A stretch of 64,000 nucleotides of DNA from Aplysia californica (Eukaryota > Mollusca > Gastropoda > Aplysiida > Aplysiidae), in NCBI RefSeq assembly GCF_000002075.1, contig NW_004797395.1, forward strand, positions 48,353 to 112,352. Reading direction: 5' to 3'. Both the position numbers and the translations under genes were made by a program. Below the pieces are notes generated by a model. That model searched no databases, was not told the origin of the DNA, and worked only from the letters and a program-made list of their open reading frames with translations. Below are positions 23,743 to 36,002 of this stretch, in pieces. Numbering within the stretch: the stretch's first letter is position 1; every line of letters begins with the position of its first letter.

Positions 23743-23804
23743 ATTCTTATGACGTCTGCAAAGTATTTGTGAGACATCGTGGTGAAATCAGACGTCATAA
23801 GAAT
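23743..23804. other. Perfect 16-bp inverted repeat with TGACGTC arms
   Basis: Arms ATTCTTATGACGTCTG and CAGACGTCATAAGAAT enclose a 30-base loop. Each arm holds TGACGTC, close to the CREB/ATF site TGACGTCA. Could be a hairpin or a paired-site regulatory element. Confidence 0.6.
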
Positions 23805-25150
23805 AAAATCAAAGTAACGATATTTTTCTTCCGTCGTTAAGGGTGGGGGGTTTTTTTTTCGAATTTCCTTTTCCAAGGCTCAAAACCTTTCATGTCCACT
23901 TACAAAACACATTGATGAGTGGATGTTACATATAGACGTTGATCAAAGGCATAATACATGTAAATTTGCAGTTTTCCAGGCTATTCAAGCTTTAGCAGTT
24001 ACCAAACGTGGGTGGCCATTTTCTCGCTAATGTTACCTCTGACACCAAGCGATCCGTACTTATATATATATATTTTAATCGCAATTTCTCGACTTTACTC
24101 AAGAATGGTGCGTATTTTTTTCTTCAAAATTAAAAAAAAACCATAACATGATACCAATAACTCCATATTATGCTAAAAAATTTACGAGCGTCTGATTCCA
24201 CTGTGTCATGACACATACACTTTATAATAAAATAAGTTCCAATTTTTTACCTCCTTAGAAGATTTGTTTTACAATGGCTTGCATAGATACTCGTACATAA
24301 ATAAACTAAAACATAAAGTTGTACTTAAATGCAGTCGAAATTGTCCAAGAGGGGAAAATGGTTGTCTTATACAAGTGGGGGTTTTGGTCAACGTAATTAT
24401 GATATACAATTTTTTTAATTTATTTTAACTTAAGGGGGGGGGGGGGTGCTACACCTGACGGCTATCTCGCTTATTACTAAACCAAATTTTACCAAATTTC
24501 ACACATATAACAAGCATAGTAAGGAGTCTTAAAACTCGCAATCAAATTTGAGAACAAAGTTTGGTTTCCATGGATACGGCGCCCATATTGGATTTTATTG
24601 ACATGTCTTACGTAATGAATACGGCATTTATTGCTCATGGAAATTGATTGTTTTTTGGGGGGGGGTGGTTGCATGCGTGTTAACAACATTAGATCTAAAA
24701 ATTTGTTGTTTGTTTTTTTCCTAAACGAATTAGAAAAATTTTTATGAATTTTTTTCCTGAGGTAGCAATCAAATTTGCAAAAAAAATCAGGGAAAATCCA
24801 CACTCCAGACCCCACCAACAAAAATGTATTCAATATATCAAAAATTCAACAAACAAAATTTTAGTATTACATCTTCTCTTCATTCTGTGAAAATGTCATG
24901 AAGATTGGGTGAAAAATGGTGGAGTTATTCAAAAAAATAGAGAGAAAAGTCGCGTTTTGAGAGAACGGCGATTTATGAAGAAATTGTGGTGACAAACATG
25001 CCCGGTATGGGAAAAAATGCGGTTTTGGGGGTTCTTATGCTATGAAATAGTTGTAGGAGAGGCTGAGGAAACTAAAAAATGCCTACAACTCAAATTCCAT
25101 AATTTTGAGCCGAATTGGGGCTTTGGGGGTGTAGCCCCCCTCTTTAAGCA
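23805..25150. other. No gene seen
   Basis: AT-rich with G or C homopolymers (24,436-24,446; 24,656-24,667). No feature recognised. Confidence 0.4.
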
Positions 25151-25225
25151 ACGAAGTGGGATGTGGTCATTCGTACAGGTAATTGTTTTGTACATGTGGC
25201 CGTCAGAGCAGGTTCGACTGTAAAT
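25151..25225 (+). repeat. Short interspersed repeat, also at 58,255
   Basis: GTGGTCATTCGTACAGGTAA and GGCCGTCAGAGCAGGTTCGA match 58,268-58,322 (GTGGTCGTTAGTACAGGTAA, GGCCGTTAGAACAAGTTCG). Probably the end of an interspersed element. Class unknown. Confidence 0.5.
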
Positions 25226-25267
25226 GAATACATGAATGAGTCACGCTACGTGAGACGTGGTAAACCT

Positions 25268-25361
25268 CACTGACACTACAAGAGAAGCTGTACGGGCTGG
25301 CAGACGAACTGAGCAGGATGGCCCAGTATAACAGATACCGGACTACAAGGGATCTTGTAAG
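25268..25361 (+). pseudogene. Coding-like stretch ending at donor-like site
   Basis: Frame TSLTLQEKLYGLADELSRMA then QYNRYRTTRDL ends at GATCTT/GTAAGT. The composition is helical and coding-like, but it is short and no flanking exon was found. It may be a LINE N-terminal remnant. Confidence 0.25.
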
Positions 25362-27263
25362 TTTGGTGCAACCGAGAAGAAGAAAAGTGATTCACGCTAT
25401 CACAAACTTAGACTTAGACAATCCACACACCGTTGCTGGTCGTTACAGCTAAGACTATTGCATCTATATTTGCTCACACTTGTTCTTTTACATTGTTACT
25501 TTCATCCGCCATTGTACTCGCCCCCCCCCCCCCCCCCAATCCCCAATCCCTACCCCGTGAACCCTTAAAAAAAACTGAGCACTCTGTTGACCTCAGTTAT
25601 GGGTTTGACCAAACTGTACCCCCCCCCCCCCCCCCACCTGAAATTTTTGACTACGCCCTTCAACGACACCGTGTATTATTGTGGTTTTAGCTTGGTACTT
25701 GCTTGCTAAAAAAGTTCGTGGTGTTGATTTCAATGAGCAATTAATTACTAATGATTATAATTATAGACAGCATTTCTATAAATGTATGCACAAAAATCGA
25801 AATTTTTTAGGTCTTTTAGAATTCAGAAGCACCTGCAAAAAAAATCAGAGAGATTCGCTACTTAGATTCAATGTAATGAGGTCGACACGTTGTCTATAAT
25901 TTGGGGCAGCACGGACTATAGTTATTGTGCATGCCTAAGTGTAACATTCAACACAATGTTGTGTTTTACCACAAGTTCTAGATTTCTGCCTTAACTTTCT
26001 TGCCGACAAAACTATGAAAAATGGTATAAGTATACGTTTTAGGTCTCTATCAACACCACCATACTATTTAAGAGACGGGACCTCCGAATTTAATGTCCAT
26101 CTCTGAAAGACAAATGAGAAATTCGTGTAAAGTGACTTTTCCAAGGACTCAACATCGGCCGACAAGGAAATGGCCATCAAATCCGTAGGTGGAGATGAAA
26201 AAAATCTCAGGTGTTGAATGGGCCTGCAAGCTGTTCCTTTGGTTCTCAAAATCAAGACGTCTTCTCTGTATAACTAGCTTAAATTGGTTGTACATCATTT
26301 CACATTTTACAACGTTACTACGAACGATGTGATGGGCTACGTCTAGTGGAGGGAAAAGATGCCTAATGACAAACGAGTTTGCGTCGTACATAACAGGCTT
26401 TTTAAAATGAAATCCTGTCTACCAAAAGCACCTCTTATACAATGATGATTGGACATACACAAAAACAGATATTCAACTTTGGCAAACCTGCTGTTTCATT
26501 TTTCGACCAAAAACAGTGTTGAAATCGCACAAACGATACTAGAAAAGAAGCATCTTAAAAATGGAAGTGGGTTTTCGAGTTCAGTTGTATCGAGAGGGGG
26601 ATGAAGAACTCCCCAATCTTTGTGCCAGCCCAGTACGTCGATCATGCCCAAAGCCCTTTCCACACCTTGTGAAATCTCTGCAACACCAATAACTTTCAGG
26701 ATTGCACGAAAATTTACAAACTGGCATCCATCCACCCTTTCAGGAAAGCCAGGGACTCTTCCGTGACGGACCTAAGGTGTATCCTGATGAGCCACGGAGA
26801 TGAGCCCCACCCTAGACGGTCAGAGAGATCAGGCCGCCTCATCGGAAGTAGGTCACGGGGAGATAGAGGCCGAGGGCAGACAATGTGTAGTGCAGAAGTG
26901 AGAGGGTGAGAGAGCATCACGTCGTGTGCTTGATTAAACAAGTGTCCAAAATTACGGCATTTACGGTGTATTATTTCTTTAACGCAATTGTTACTTTGGA
27001 AAGGACATTGGAAATATGTATTAATGCTTTAACAGGAAAAATACCAACACTTAAATCATAGTAAGAGAACGTCTAATAGCGGAGATGAATGGAGAGAGAG
27101 GCAGGCGGTCGTACAAGTGTAAAGGAAAGCATTGCAGTAACTATGTTGCGTGTTTATTTAAGTTTATTAAGCGGTAAATATAAATAGAACAATATTTGAA
27201 GTGCTGATCAAGCAAGGCTTTACAATCTTGCAAGCTCATGCCACGAACACTTGTAGAAACAGT

Positions 27264-27267
<4 letters not shown>
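25362..27267. other. No gene seen; poly-C tracts and a decayed SINE piece
   Basis: C homopolymers lie at 25,520-25,537 and 25,619-25,636. Near 26,117-26,155 GTAAAGTGACTTTTCCAAGG and ACTCAACATCGG recall the body of the family B SINE. Short open frames are not supported as genes. Confidence 0.4.

Positions 27268-27306
<39 letters not shown>
27268..27306. repeat. (TA)n microsatellite
   Basis: About 19 TA units. Confidence 0.95.
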
Positions 27307-27313
<7 letters not shown>

Positions 27314-29429
27314 CTAAAATCATATATACATACATATAGGAAATTAGAAAATAACACATATTCCACTGGAAACATACACCAATAAGACTATATCACAGTC
27401 GCCCATTTCTTGGGGAGTTCAACTTATCTAAACAAAACAAAAAACGATTCAAATTTCCTGTCATTCTTTTCTTCTGACCTAACAAAACGAAGAAAAATTC
27501 TGTGAGTTTACTCTCTCGACTTATTGATTTCAGTAAAGGGAGGTAGATCTAGACTCTTTGGAGTGATCTGTATGATTCAAAAGAGATGAAAACACCAGTA
27601 GAGGAACTAATAACTTGAAAATAGACTGAAACTTTTGGAATAGCAAAAACTCTTTCTTTACCAAAGAAAATGATACTGGACAGTTCGTCATTGGATGCAA
27701 ATTCCATGTTTCCGGAGTATCGATATGAACTGATCATCAAACGCATCGGCTTTAAATTTTGTTAAAGGCGTTTATTTCATCAATGCCCACAGCACGACAT
27801 TAATTTGTAGTTGGTTGAGGCTTGCTTCGGGATAACACGTGACATACGATTTCGACACTTGGAAAAGTGTTGGAGGTATTGCTGGACGATGGCCTCTTCC
27901 AGGTTGTATGTTCTATTTTGTACTTTTTCAGGCCAATGCAAGGTACAGCTATAACATCAGTGACACCCTCTACTTCCAATTATTAGGAATTAGGCAAACT
28001 CGCCACCCAAGCTTTGCTTTCTCGATGTATTTCGGAAATTTGTAGACTGTCACCTTCTGATCACCAGGCTGATTTCTCTCCAGATCTACAATTATCGTAC
28101 ACAGAACATTTCTTTCCATGTTTACAAGTAAAGTGTAGCCTAGTTCAAATTACTTTCATTCTAAGAACTCATATTCTTATCTACTGTTTTCATCTTTCAC
28201 AGCAGAATTTGTACAGCATTGTGTTGTAATAGAAAAGAAAATACGTGAAACAACAGAAAATCACATGTACAATAAGTCCTGATAGACACACTGCATTGCT
28301 GAATAAGATAACGAGATCATGTATGTGCGTTAATTGTGTTGGTTCAAATTATATTTACCGTTATCACCGCTTTTCAATGTTCTTGAAACACTATAAGTAT
28401 CTATCCTGTCTGGCTCCTCGGACTCCTCGCCATCTTGATGAACAGCAGAGGTTGAAATAAACGGTGCTAGTTCCTCCAGCTACTTAATCTAAAGAAAGCA
28501 CCACTGATACTGTTTAGATAAAACAAGAGTGCAAGTTAATAATCATCGACAGAATAATGTACAAGTACTCCAAGTTATACACGGGTGAAAATAATCCAGA
28601 AAAAAGGAGCAGATATTCAGAAAACAACGCACACAAAATGCTGAAGGTGGTAACAACACAACAACACACAACATACAAAACGAACTTAGCGCCGTGTAAG
28701 GCCAATGGGTGGTCTCTTTGATTACTTCTTAATTAAAGGGTGTCGATACCAGTCTCTTAAACTACAGACAAACAAGAGGTGTCGCCGTGAGCGGTAATGC
28801 AATTAAGTATAATCGGATACCCGATACCAAACGAGCACACGTTGGCCAGCACTTTGCGAGGCAGCAAGATAAGAGAGGGGGGGCATCTGCTACCTGTGGG
28901 CCTGGACAGTCGGCCCCTATCTCCCGAGGGCTTGTAGTCGACTGGGTGGCATGTAGTAAGAACGTATAGGCCCCACCAAATCCCTCCGAGCGAAACCAAC
29001 CAATTTGGGAGCTGATGGACCTAATGCCTCCCTACAGTTGCCCCCCCCCCTAAAAGAGAAATACTATCATCTCCATACACTGAAAGAGGTTATGCCAGTT
29101 GACTATCATCCATTTTACAATGCTCTGTCAACTGACTACCACTGAACAATGCTGATCGGGAAAGTAAAGACTCAGAATCTTTTAGTTCAGGAGCTGTTTT
29201 CATCTACGTAACTGTTTCATTGTTAATACGTATTTAGGAGTTCAGGGGTGAGAAATGACAAATATTAAACGCACAGGAAGAAATGAACCCCACCGACGCG
29301 CAAATAAACGATACCGGTGCCCATATTCTTTCAATCAGACGCCAGACAATAAAATGTAAAGTGGCCAAATTATATATTTGATAATAATCGAACACAAACC
29401 CTGCATATTTAGATAAAAACTCCAAGGCC
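27307..29429. other. No gene seen
   Basis: AT-rich, low-repeat stretch. Several open frames of 60-80 codons show neither splice signals nor recognisable protein. Confidence 0.4.
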
Positions 29430-29462
29430 AACATGTGTGTGTGTGTGTGTATGTGTGTGTAT

Positions 29463-29535
<73 letters not shown>
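29430..29535. repeat. (GT)n microsatellite
   Basis: GT units with ATGT/CTGT interruptions at the left and a perfect run at the right. Confidence 0.97.
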
Positions 29536-29537
<2 letters not shown>

Positions 29538-29624
29538 ACGTGTAGGGAGGGGGGGGGGTGATTGTTTTTAATAGAAACAAACAATCTGAAAAACCTCCAG
29601 CTTTATTTCATATGATCAGAGGGC

Positions 29625-29770
29625 ACTTGGTATGGCACACGTTGGCCTCGGGGTTTTAAGCTAGATTGGGAGGTTTCGGGTTCGATTCTGGGCAGAATTG
29701 TTATAAGATTAAATACCCTAATAGTGTTGATAGGGACGTTAAACCTGTACCATTTCACAAGTACACAGTG
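29625..29770 (+). mobile_element. tRNA-derived SINE, third type
   Basis: GTTGGCCTCGGGG-type A-box region, then GGTTTCGGGTTCGATTCTGG as B box, then AATAGTGTTGATAGGGACGT-TAAACC. GGGACGTTAAACC after a tRNA head is a layout I recall from molluscan SINEs. Ends not resolved. Confidence 0.5.
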
Positions 29771-29974
29771 GGCTTATCGACACTGGGTCCAAGACCTCTG
29801 CTTGCAGTGCACATGTAAACTCACATATCAGGCGAAAGAACATTCGCATACATTTTCAAAAGTTTGAAAATATGAATGTTAAAATTAAAATTAAAATAAA
29901 CGTATGAAACTGAAGAGCCCACAAGAATAATACAAAGCCAGGTATCAAAGTTCACAATGTACATTCAATTTATT

Positions 29975-30268
29975 TTATAATAATTCTTTAAGTATTTGAG
30001 TTTTATTCACTTCCATCTTTATTCTTTGACTCCTTTTTATTATAAATGAAGCTTTGCAGTTTTCCACAATAGCTTTCGACAGCCTTCTCTCTTTCTTTAT
30101 AAATAGCTTGTTCACTTTCACCAGACAGCAGTTAAAACATGATAAAATTAAATCGCTCTGTTTTATCTTCTTAGGTCCAAAAGTTGCATGACTAACAACA
30201 GAATCTAAAAGCTCATTCATTAAGGTCACTGCAAACTGAGGTTCTGACATGTTTTCTTTGACGTTAGC
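29975..30268 (-). CDS. Putative terminal coding exon, unrecognised gene
   Basis: An open minus-strand frame of 97 codons runs from an acceptor-like pyrimidine-rich sequence ending CTGCTTTAG (AG at 30,270-30,269) to a stop at 29,975. The internal methionine is at 30,250, but the frame is open back to the acceptor (residues ANVKEN before it). An AATAAA follows within about ten bases of the stop, as in a compact 3' end. The product is lysine-rich and predicted helical (e.g. NELLDSVVSHATFGPKKIKQ, KKERRLSKAIVENCKASFII), with no signal peptide or membrane segment and no domain I recognise. I found no convincing upstream exon on the minus strand. It could be the last exon of a host gene or part of an unknown mobile element. 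Confidence 0.45.
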   Translation of the reverse strand, partial: ANVKENMSEPQFAVTLMNELLDSVVSHATFGPKKIKQSDLILSCFNCCLVKVNKLFIKKERRLSKAIVENCKASFIIKRSQRIKMEVNKTQILKELL

Positions 30269-30456
30269 CTAAAGCAGGTAAATAAGAAAATTAAGAGATT
30301 GAAAGTTGCCACCTTTTCCTCAACACCACACTCTAACATTCGACACAAAGAAACGCAACTCAAGAGACGGTGAGAGTAATTTTCGAGATTCATATGGAGA
30401 AAGTGGAGAAGAGACGTCTTGGCAGTGGAGCGATGAAATCGACATGCTTAAATGGT

Positions 30457-30510
30457 GTGCCCACTACGGCTGGATCGGGCCGATCGACCGATCCCATCCG
30501 TAGTGGGCAC
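30457..30510. other. 54-bp near-perfect hairpin
   Basis: Left arm GTGCCCACTACGGCTGGATC and right arm GATCCCATCCGTAGTGGGCA pair over about 22 bp, with CGGGCCGATCGACC-like loop sequence. It could be a hairpin-tipped element or small structured RNA. No copy elsewhere in the window. Confidence 0.6.
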
Positions 30511-30969
30511 CCCGTATTACACTGAAATTTGGGTGCAGGGTGGTTTGGCAGTCTAAAATGAGCAATTTTGTAGGCATTGTTACTGTAAGTTAGTGTAAGT
30601 CATATTTTTTTGCGATCCTGTGCGTGCATCCAAAGAGCGGTTTTTAATATTGGGCCCAAAGAGTTTAACTTCTTTATTATTGGATCAAGATTTCTTTTAG
30701 ACGCATGCAGAAGTGCCATACCAAGTTCGGTGGGCATGGGTAACTTAATAAATGAGCTACAATTGTTTTAACTTGGTCAGACGAAAGAGAACAAGCTAGA
30801 TATCTATAGTTTCTAATACATATTAGAATATGTTGGATTGAATATTAGATTGGGAAGGACAGTGTCTTAACCTCTACACCTTCTATTGCTGAAGCCATAT
30901 TATCCCATCATTCTTCAGATTTTTGTAATGTTTCCTCGGTTTAATATTACAGCATGTTTGCCTTGAAAC

Positions 30970-31796
30970 CAGTGGCGGTGGGTAGTGAAGGGCTCACGGG
31001 CTCGAGCCCCTACCCCCTCCCCAACCACCACCGCCAACTCTATCCCAAAGTAAATGAAAGTTTCTCCATAATGAAGTAAGCAGTTGAAACCGTTATGGCC
31101 GCACGCAATGAACACAGAGTGATCAACTTGGCGGTTTGCATGCTTATCCAATCATTGTTGTCACCGCTTACAACTATAGTGACCCAGCAGCCAATCAAAT
31201 GTCTTTAGGGCTCAGCAAAGATGAGCCCTTTTCCCACAGTCCGTCCTTAATGAAACTCTTCTTGTAAAAAGGTAGAAAACTGAGGAAAAATAATACTGTA
31301 CCGAGGGCTCACGCTCTCCTAGCCCTGACAATGGGGTGAAAGTTTACGACACACTTTCCCCCACTGACACAGATAGCCTACCTATGCGCTCATTGGTTCT
31401 TTGTTGGGTGCGTTCAACTTTCTCGACTACACGGCTTAATCCAGCTCATAGAAGTATTATGTTTGACGTGCTGTTTGTGCATGTTTGTGTTTGTGCTGCT
31501 GAGATTTAACAGTTATAAATTAGGTGAAACTACTTGTAAGGCAACTTTTTCATCACACGAAAACTAATTAGAGGAAATTTAGAGGTGAATCGGCTTTGTC
31601 CCCACCATCAACAAGAATTTAACTAAGAACAAAGAGATTGAAAACAAAGGCAACTCTTCTCATTTGAATAGTTCTCAAACTGCCGCGGCTCACCGTGAGT
31701 ATAGAAAAATTATCACTCTTATTGCTTGCTATTTGGTGGAAAAAAAATGGAAGCATCCTAAGCCCCACCCAAATTTTGGTCCACCCACCGCCACTG
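30970..31796. mobile_element. hAT-like element family X, copy 2 (827 bp)
   Basis: Terminal inverted repeats CAGTGGCGGTGGGT / ACCCACCGCCACTG, flanked by a perfect 8-bp duplication CTTGAAAC (30,962-30,969 and 31,797-31,804). The size of the duplication and the CAG…CTG tips indicate the hAT superfamily. Non-autonomous. Less decayed at its ends than the copy at 12,982. Confidence 0.92.
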
Positions 31797-31804
31797 CTTG
31801 AAAC

Positions 31805-32731
31805 ATTATCTCTTGAGTCCCTTTAAGGTTTATTTTACTCCATAAAAGCTGACTTGTCCAAAAGTGTCTGCATACAACATACTTTTTGCTAGAGCTACAA
31901 GATTTAGTTTCCTATGGGTTTTATCTAAAGGGTCTATTCATAACATACAAACAACCCCATCTGTGTTAGACTCGCTTAATTAAGTTGATTTTCGGTTAAG
32001 TTTATCTTTTTTTTCGTGTCCCACCACCTGTTTTTCTTTACCAGTACCTAAAGTGATGTTGAATTAAGATCCCATAATTTTACTGTTTCTTGGAATGTTC
32101 CACAATCAACTGCAGTGGGAGGGCCGGATCTTCCATACCGCACACTTAAAAATAAATATTTTCATGAATGCAAATTTTCGGTTTTACCAGTATAAAAAGA
32201 CGGGCTTGTCGAGGCCAAAAGAGGCTATCCTAGGTAGGACTGATCAAAATGTAGAAAACCAACCACTCCCTTCAAAAGCCCCAACTGAAAGTGGTTTCTG
32301 GCTTAAGAGACTACTGTAAGGCCCGCTATAATGGGTTTGTTCATTTTACGAAGTGTGTAAAAGATGAGGAAGACAGTGTGCAGTACAAGAGTAAATCAAA
32401 CCGACACATGTTCAAGGAAGACCAGAGTACCACGGTAAAACAAAACAAATGGATCCCCACTACTTTGTGAATGAGCTACACTTCTGTAGATCTAACAGCT
32501 TCATGTAGGCATCCATTGTTACAGTTACCGCCTGGGTAAACAGCGTGACTGCTCATCTCACTAATGATTTGTGTAGGCCACTGTGGTTCACACAATTCAC
32601 ACCTCACCAGCAGCTACAAATTTGTTACCGACTGGTCAATTTGGAGAAAGATTAATGATAACAACAAATGAAAGGAATCTGAAGGTTCATCCACTGTCAG
32701 GAACTGATACAAAGATGTTAGGCTGCAGTTA
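31805..32731. other. No gene seen
   Basis: Sequence between the hAT-like element and the twin-primed LINE. A 74-codon frame at 32,095-32,319 has no supporting feature. Confidence 0.4.
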
Positions 32732-32744
32732 GGTCACCAAAGTG

Positions 32745-33551
32745 TTGTTGTTGTTGTTGTTTTCAAATCCCTTTAGCTGCGAGCATTTCGCTCTTGGCAG
32801 CGCAATGCCTCCCTCAAGTAACCACATGTCCTTGTCATCTGGTCAACGCCGGAGTAGAGCAGGTTTTGCAAGTCTATAGGTGTGTGTAGGAGCTTGCGTC
32901 GAAGACCTGCCAGGTTTGGGCAGTGAAGGAGAAGATGTTCAACGGTCTCCTCGAGGTAGTCACAGTGTCTGCAATGGGGTTCCCACATGGGGTTGATTCT
33001 GTTTATGTGCTTGTTGGTGTGTAAGTGTCCTGTGCGGGCTCTGAAGATCAATGCCTGATCGGCTCTACATAAAAGATTCGAAGGGTCTTTGGGGTTGGGT
33101 TTGTCCATGTACCCAAAGAGAGATCTTCCTGTTTCTGCGTTGGCCCATCTGTTTAGCCACTCGTCTCTGCTTTTGGCATGGATGATCCCTCTGCTGGTCT
33201 GTAAAGAGGCTGTTGTGTCTGTCTGGGGCAGGCTCGCTCAGGTCTTCGACAGATGGTCTGCAGTCTCATTCCTTACTCCAGAATGGCCAGGCACTCGCTG
33301 CAGTGTGACCCGGACGCCATAGAAAGCAGACCCAACTATTTGGCCCATGCGGAACATACCGCTCTAACTATGACGCAGAGAGAATCGCCATAGTAAAGAC
33401 CTTGGAGCAGACCGCCCAAGACTTTTTTGAAGGCGCACTAACACCAGGGCATGTTGTTGTCTTCTCTGACTCAATGTCGGTACTCCAAGCCGTAGAAGGA
33501 GGAGGAGAATACAGAGATGACGGGAACATCCTCAGCCTTGTAAAACAGATG
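32745..33551 (-). mobile_element. 5'-inverted (twin-primed) LINE, RNase-H type
   Basis: An 807-bp insertion bounded by a perfect 13-bp duplication GGTCACCAAAGTG (32,732-32,744 and 33,552-33,564). The 3' part is on the minus strand, from about 33,318 to a (CAA)n tail at 32,745-32,761. It encodes the end of RNase H (VTLQRVPGHSGVRNETAD) and a C-terminal segment with a C-x2-C…H…HC knuckle (CRHCDYLEETVEHLLLHCPN) to a stop near 32,773. The remainder, 33,335-33,551, lies on the plus strand and encodes the earlier part of RNase H (TYRSNYDAERIAIVK, VVVFSDSMSVLQAVEGG). This inversion is the signature of twin priming during target-primed reverse transcription. Clade: an I-group LINE (I/Nimb-like). Confidence 0.9.
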
Positions 33552-33564
33552 GGTCACCAAAGTG

Positions 33565-35243
33565 AAAGAAGTAACATCTGAAGTATTTTCATTTTTCAGA
33601 AATTTTCTTAGAAAAATAATTCAACCTGCGTGCAAAAATCACATCGCATTATTCCTGCTATGAACAGCTTCAAAAAATAAAAAGTCAAAATATAAAGGCC
33701 ACCTATTTTTTGAACCTAGAGCTAATATCCAGTATTCCGAAACAGGGCTCAGTGAGTTGAACTGAAAAAACTCATCACTGCTCGTTTTTTTTTCTACCAA
33801 GACGAACCATTGCTAACACATTCACAATTTAGTGTTCGGATGGCGATTTGTCAATGTTTTACAGTATTTACTTCCCAAGGATGAAATTTAGATCACAGTA
33901 GCCAATGTCACAATAAGTGGTAAAAATTTCGAACATTTAAATCTTCATTACTATCTCCTACAGAAACCCAAAATAACTAAGAATACAAAGAGGACGGACT
34001 TCCGTAACGAGGGACCACCCCAACAAACACAAGAAATTAAATTAAGTACCTTTCTAACCCTTACACAAACCCTCTATTTCATGGTGGTCGCTTGTTACAG
34101 AATTCATCTCTGGAATCCCAGTTTGCATACCATGTTGTTTCACCCCTTGCGGAGCAAACAAGTAGTAGGACGCAAAATAGCGTCCACGCTGACGAAATAA
34201 GGCCATCTGGGCACGTCTCTGTCCCTGCTCCACTATTTTGACTACGCCTTGCGGTAGGTTGTTCTGAGGCTATTTATCCTTCGTTTCAAGCTTGTCAGGT
34301 GGAATTCTGAAGAGATTCAAGAACATCGGGGCAATGAGCACCGAGAGCAGCATACAAGCCTACTGATACTAATTTTACAATATATTTGCACACCTCCTAC
34401 TTACTCTATAGAAATAGAAGCAACATTCTATACATGATTCATAAGTTCTCATATTCGGAGCAACCAATAAGCAGAATATCTTTAAAAATCATAAGTTATT
34501 CGTTGCATTTGTCTTGTACACTGGGGGCCTCGTTTAATAAACTAGCAGTCTACAATGACAGGAAAAATTAGCTAGGCCCTCGTTGCTGTGCCGTTTGGAA
34601 AGCAGGTCATTGATGGGCTAGGTCCCAGACAGTCTGCTAAAATGAAGATTATCAAAATAACAATACTTATAGTTCACAGGAAAGCCACATTCCTGGACAA
34701 TGGCTTCCACTTCCAGGGTTCCTTTTAGCAGCTCCATGTTTCTATGCTACGGCAGCCTTGAGTTCCCTAAACAAGGATTATATCTATAACATTCTATAAT
34801 TTTCTCCAAGTCTACAGACTCCATTGTTGTCAATTGTTGAGGGTATTTCGCGCGGAAATTGCCGGAAATACCCGACTTTGACCGCAGAGTCAACATGGAC
34901 ACACGTCTCAAAGCCTTGTTTTGATTGGCTGCAAACCACCCAATCGCGCGACTCGCAGGCGTTTGTTTTTTTAAGGTCACCTACCGAGTCTAGGCTTTCT
35001 CTTTTTAGGTCATACAGCCTGTCTCCGTGGTTTTATGCACCCCGCATAATTTAGCAAAATTTGATCACTTTTTGCATAATTTCTGATTACTTTCCTCTAT
35101 CATTTTTTTTTAATTAGCAGAATCGCATAATTTTAGATTTGTGGGCCCAGTTTGCATAATTTCAGAATTTTTCTTGCATAAAACGACGGGGACAGAACAG
35201 CCTGCAGGACTGGCCTCGGCATTGGAGGCCTACCACGTTCCCG
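33565..35243. other. No gene seen; repeat-like block at 34,820-34,970
   Basis: GTCAACATGGACACACGTCT and GATTGGCTGCAAACCACCCA at 34,889-34,945 are shared with 47,755-47,818. The rest is unremarkable AT-rich sequence. Confidence 0.4.
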
Positions 35244-35371
35244 GAGGATCAATGCGAAAAGCGGCGATAGACTAGTGCGCTGGTTCTGGGGATGGAGCAT
35301 TATCGCACTGTACTCACTAGACTGGCCTACAACGAACCTTACTTAAATGCAATGCATTTTTGTTGTTGCAG

Positions 35372-35545
35372 CTTTTTTGTGAGAGTTTGTCACCAGAAAC
35401 AGAGTATCAATTCCTCAACATGAAAATGAATTACATTTGCATTTTACGACCAAAAAAGACCTGTGACACTTGTGGGACAACTTTTGTTCTTCACTTGCAA
35501 CATTGTTCTCATTCTACATGTTTCAACAAATTTGAAAGAAAATAA
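35372..35545 (+). CDS. Exon-like ORF with C2HC finger motif
   Basis: After an acceptor-like TTGTTGTTGCAG, an open frame of 57 codons runs to a TAA. It has one finger-like motif, [20 protein letters not shown] (C-x2-C-x12-H-x2-C, with Phe four after the second Cys). The stop overlaps an AATAAA, so it could be a terminal exon. Family not recognised. Confidence 0.35.
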   Translation, partial: LFCESLSPETEYQFLNMKMNYICILRPKKTCDTCGTTFVLHLQHCSHSTCFNKFERK

Positions 35546-35560
35546 ATTTGACACACACAG

Positions 35561-35839
<279 letters not shown>

Positions 35840-36002
35840 CGTGACATCTTCTGCGATTAATTTATTTGGAACACTTTTGATCCACTGTGCTATTTTTCTG
35901 AATCTTTTGGAAATCTATATTATTGTTATTTTGCATCTCCCTTTTGGCTGGCATAACCACTTCTACTACCCCATCCTCTACACTTTCTTCCCATGTTCAA
36001 AT

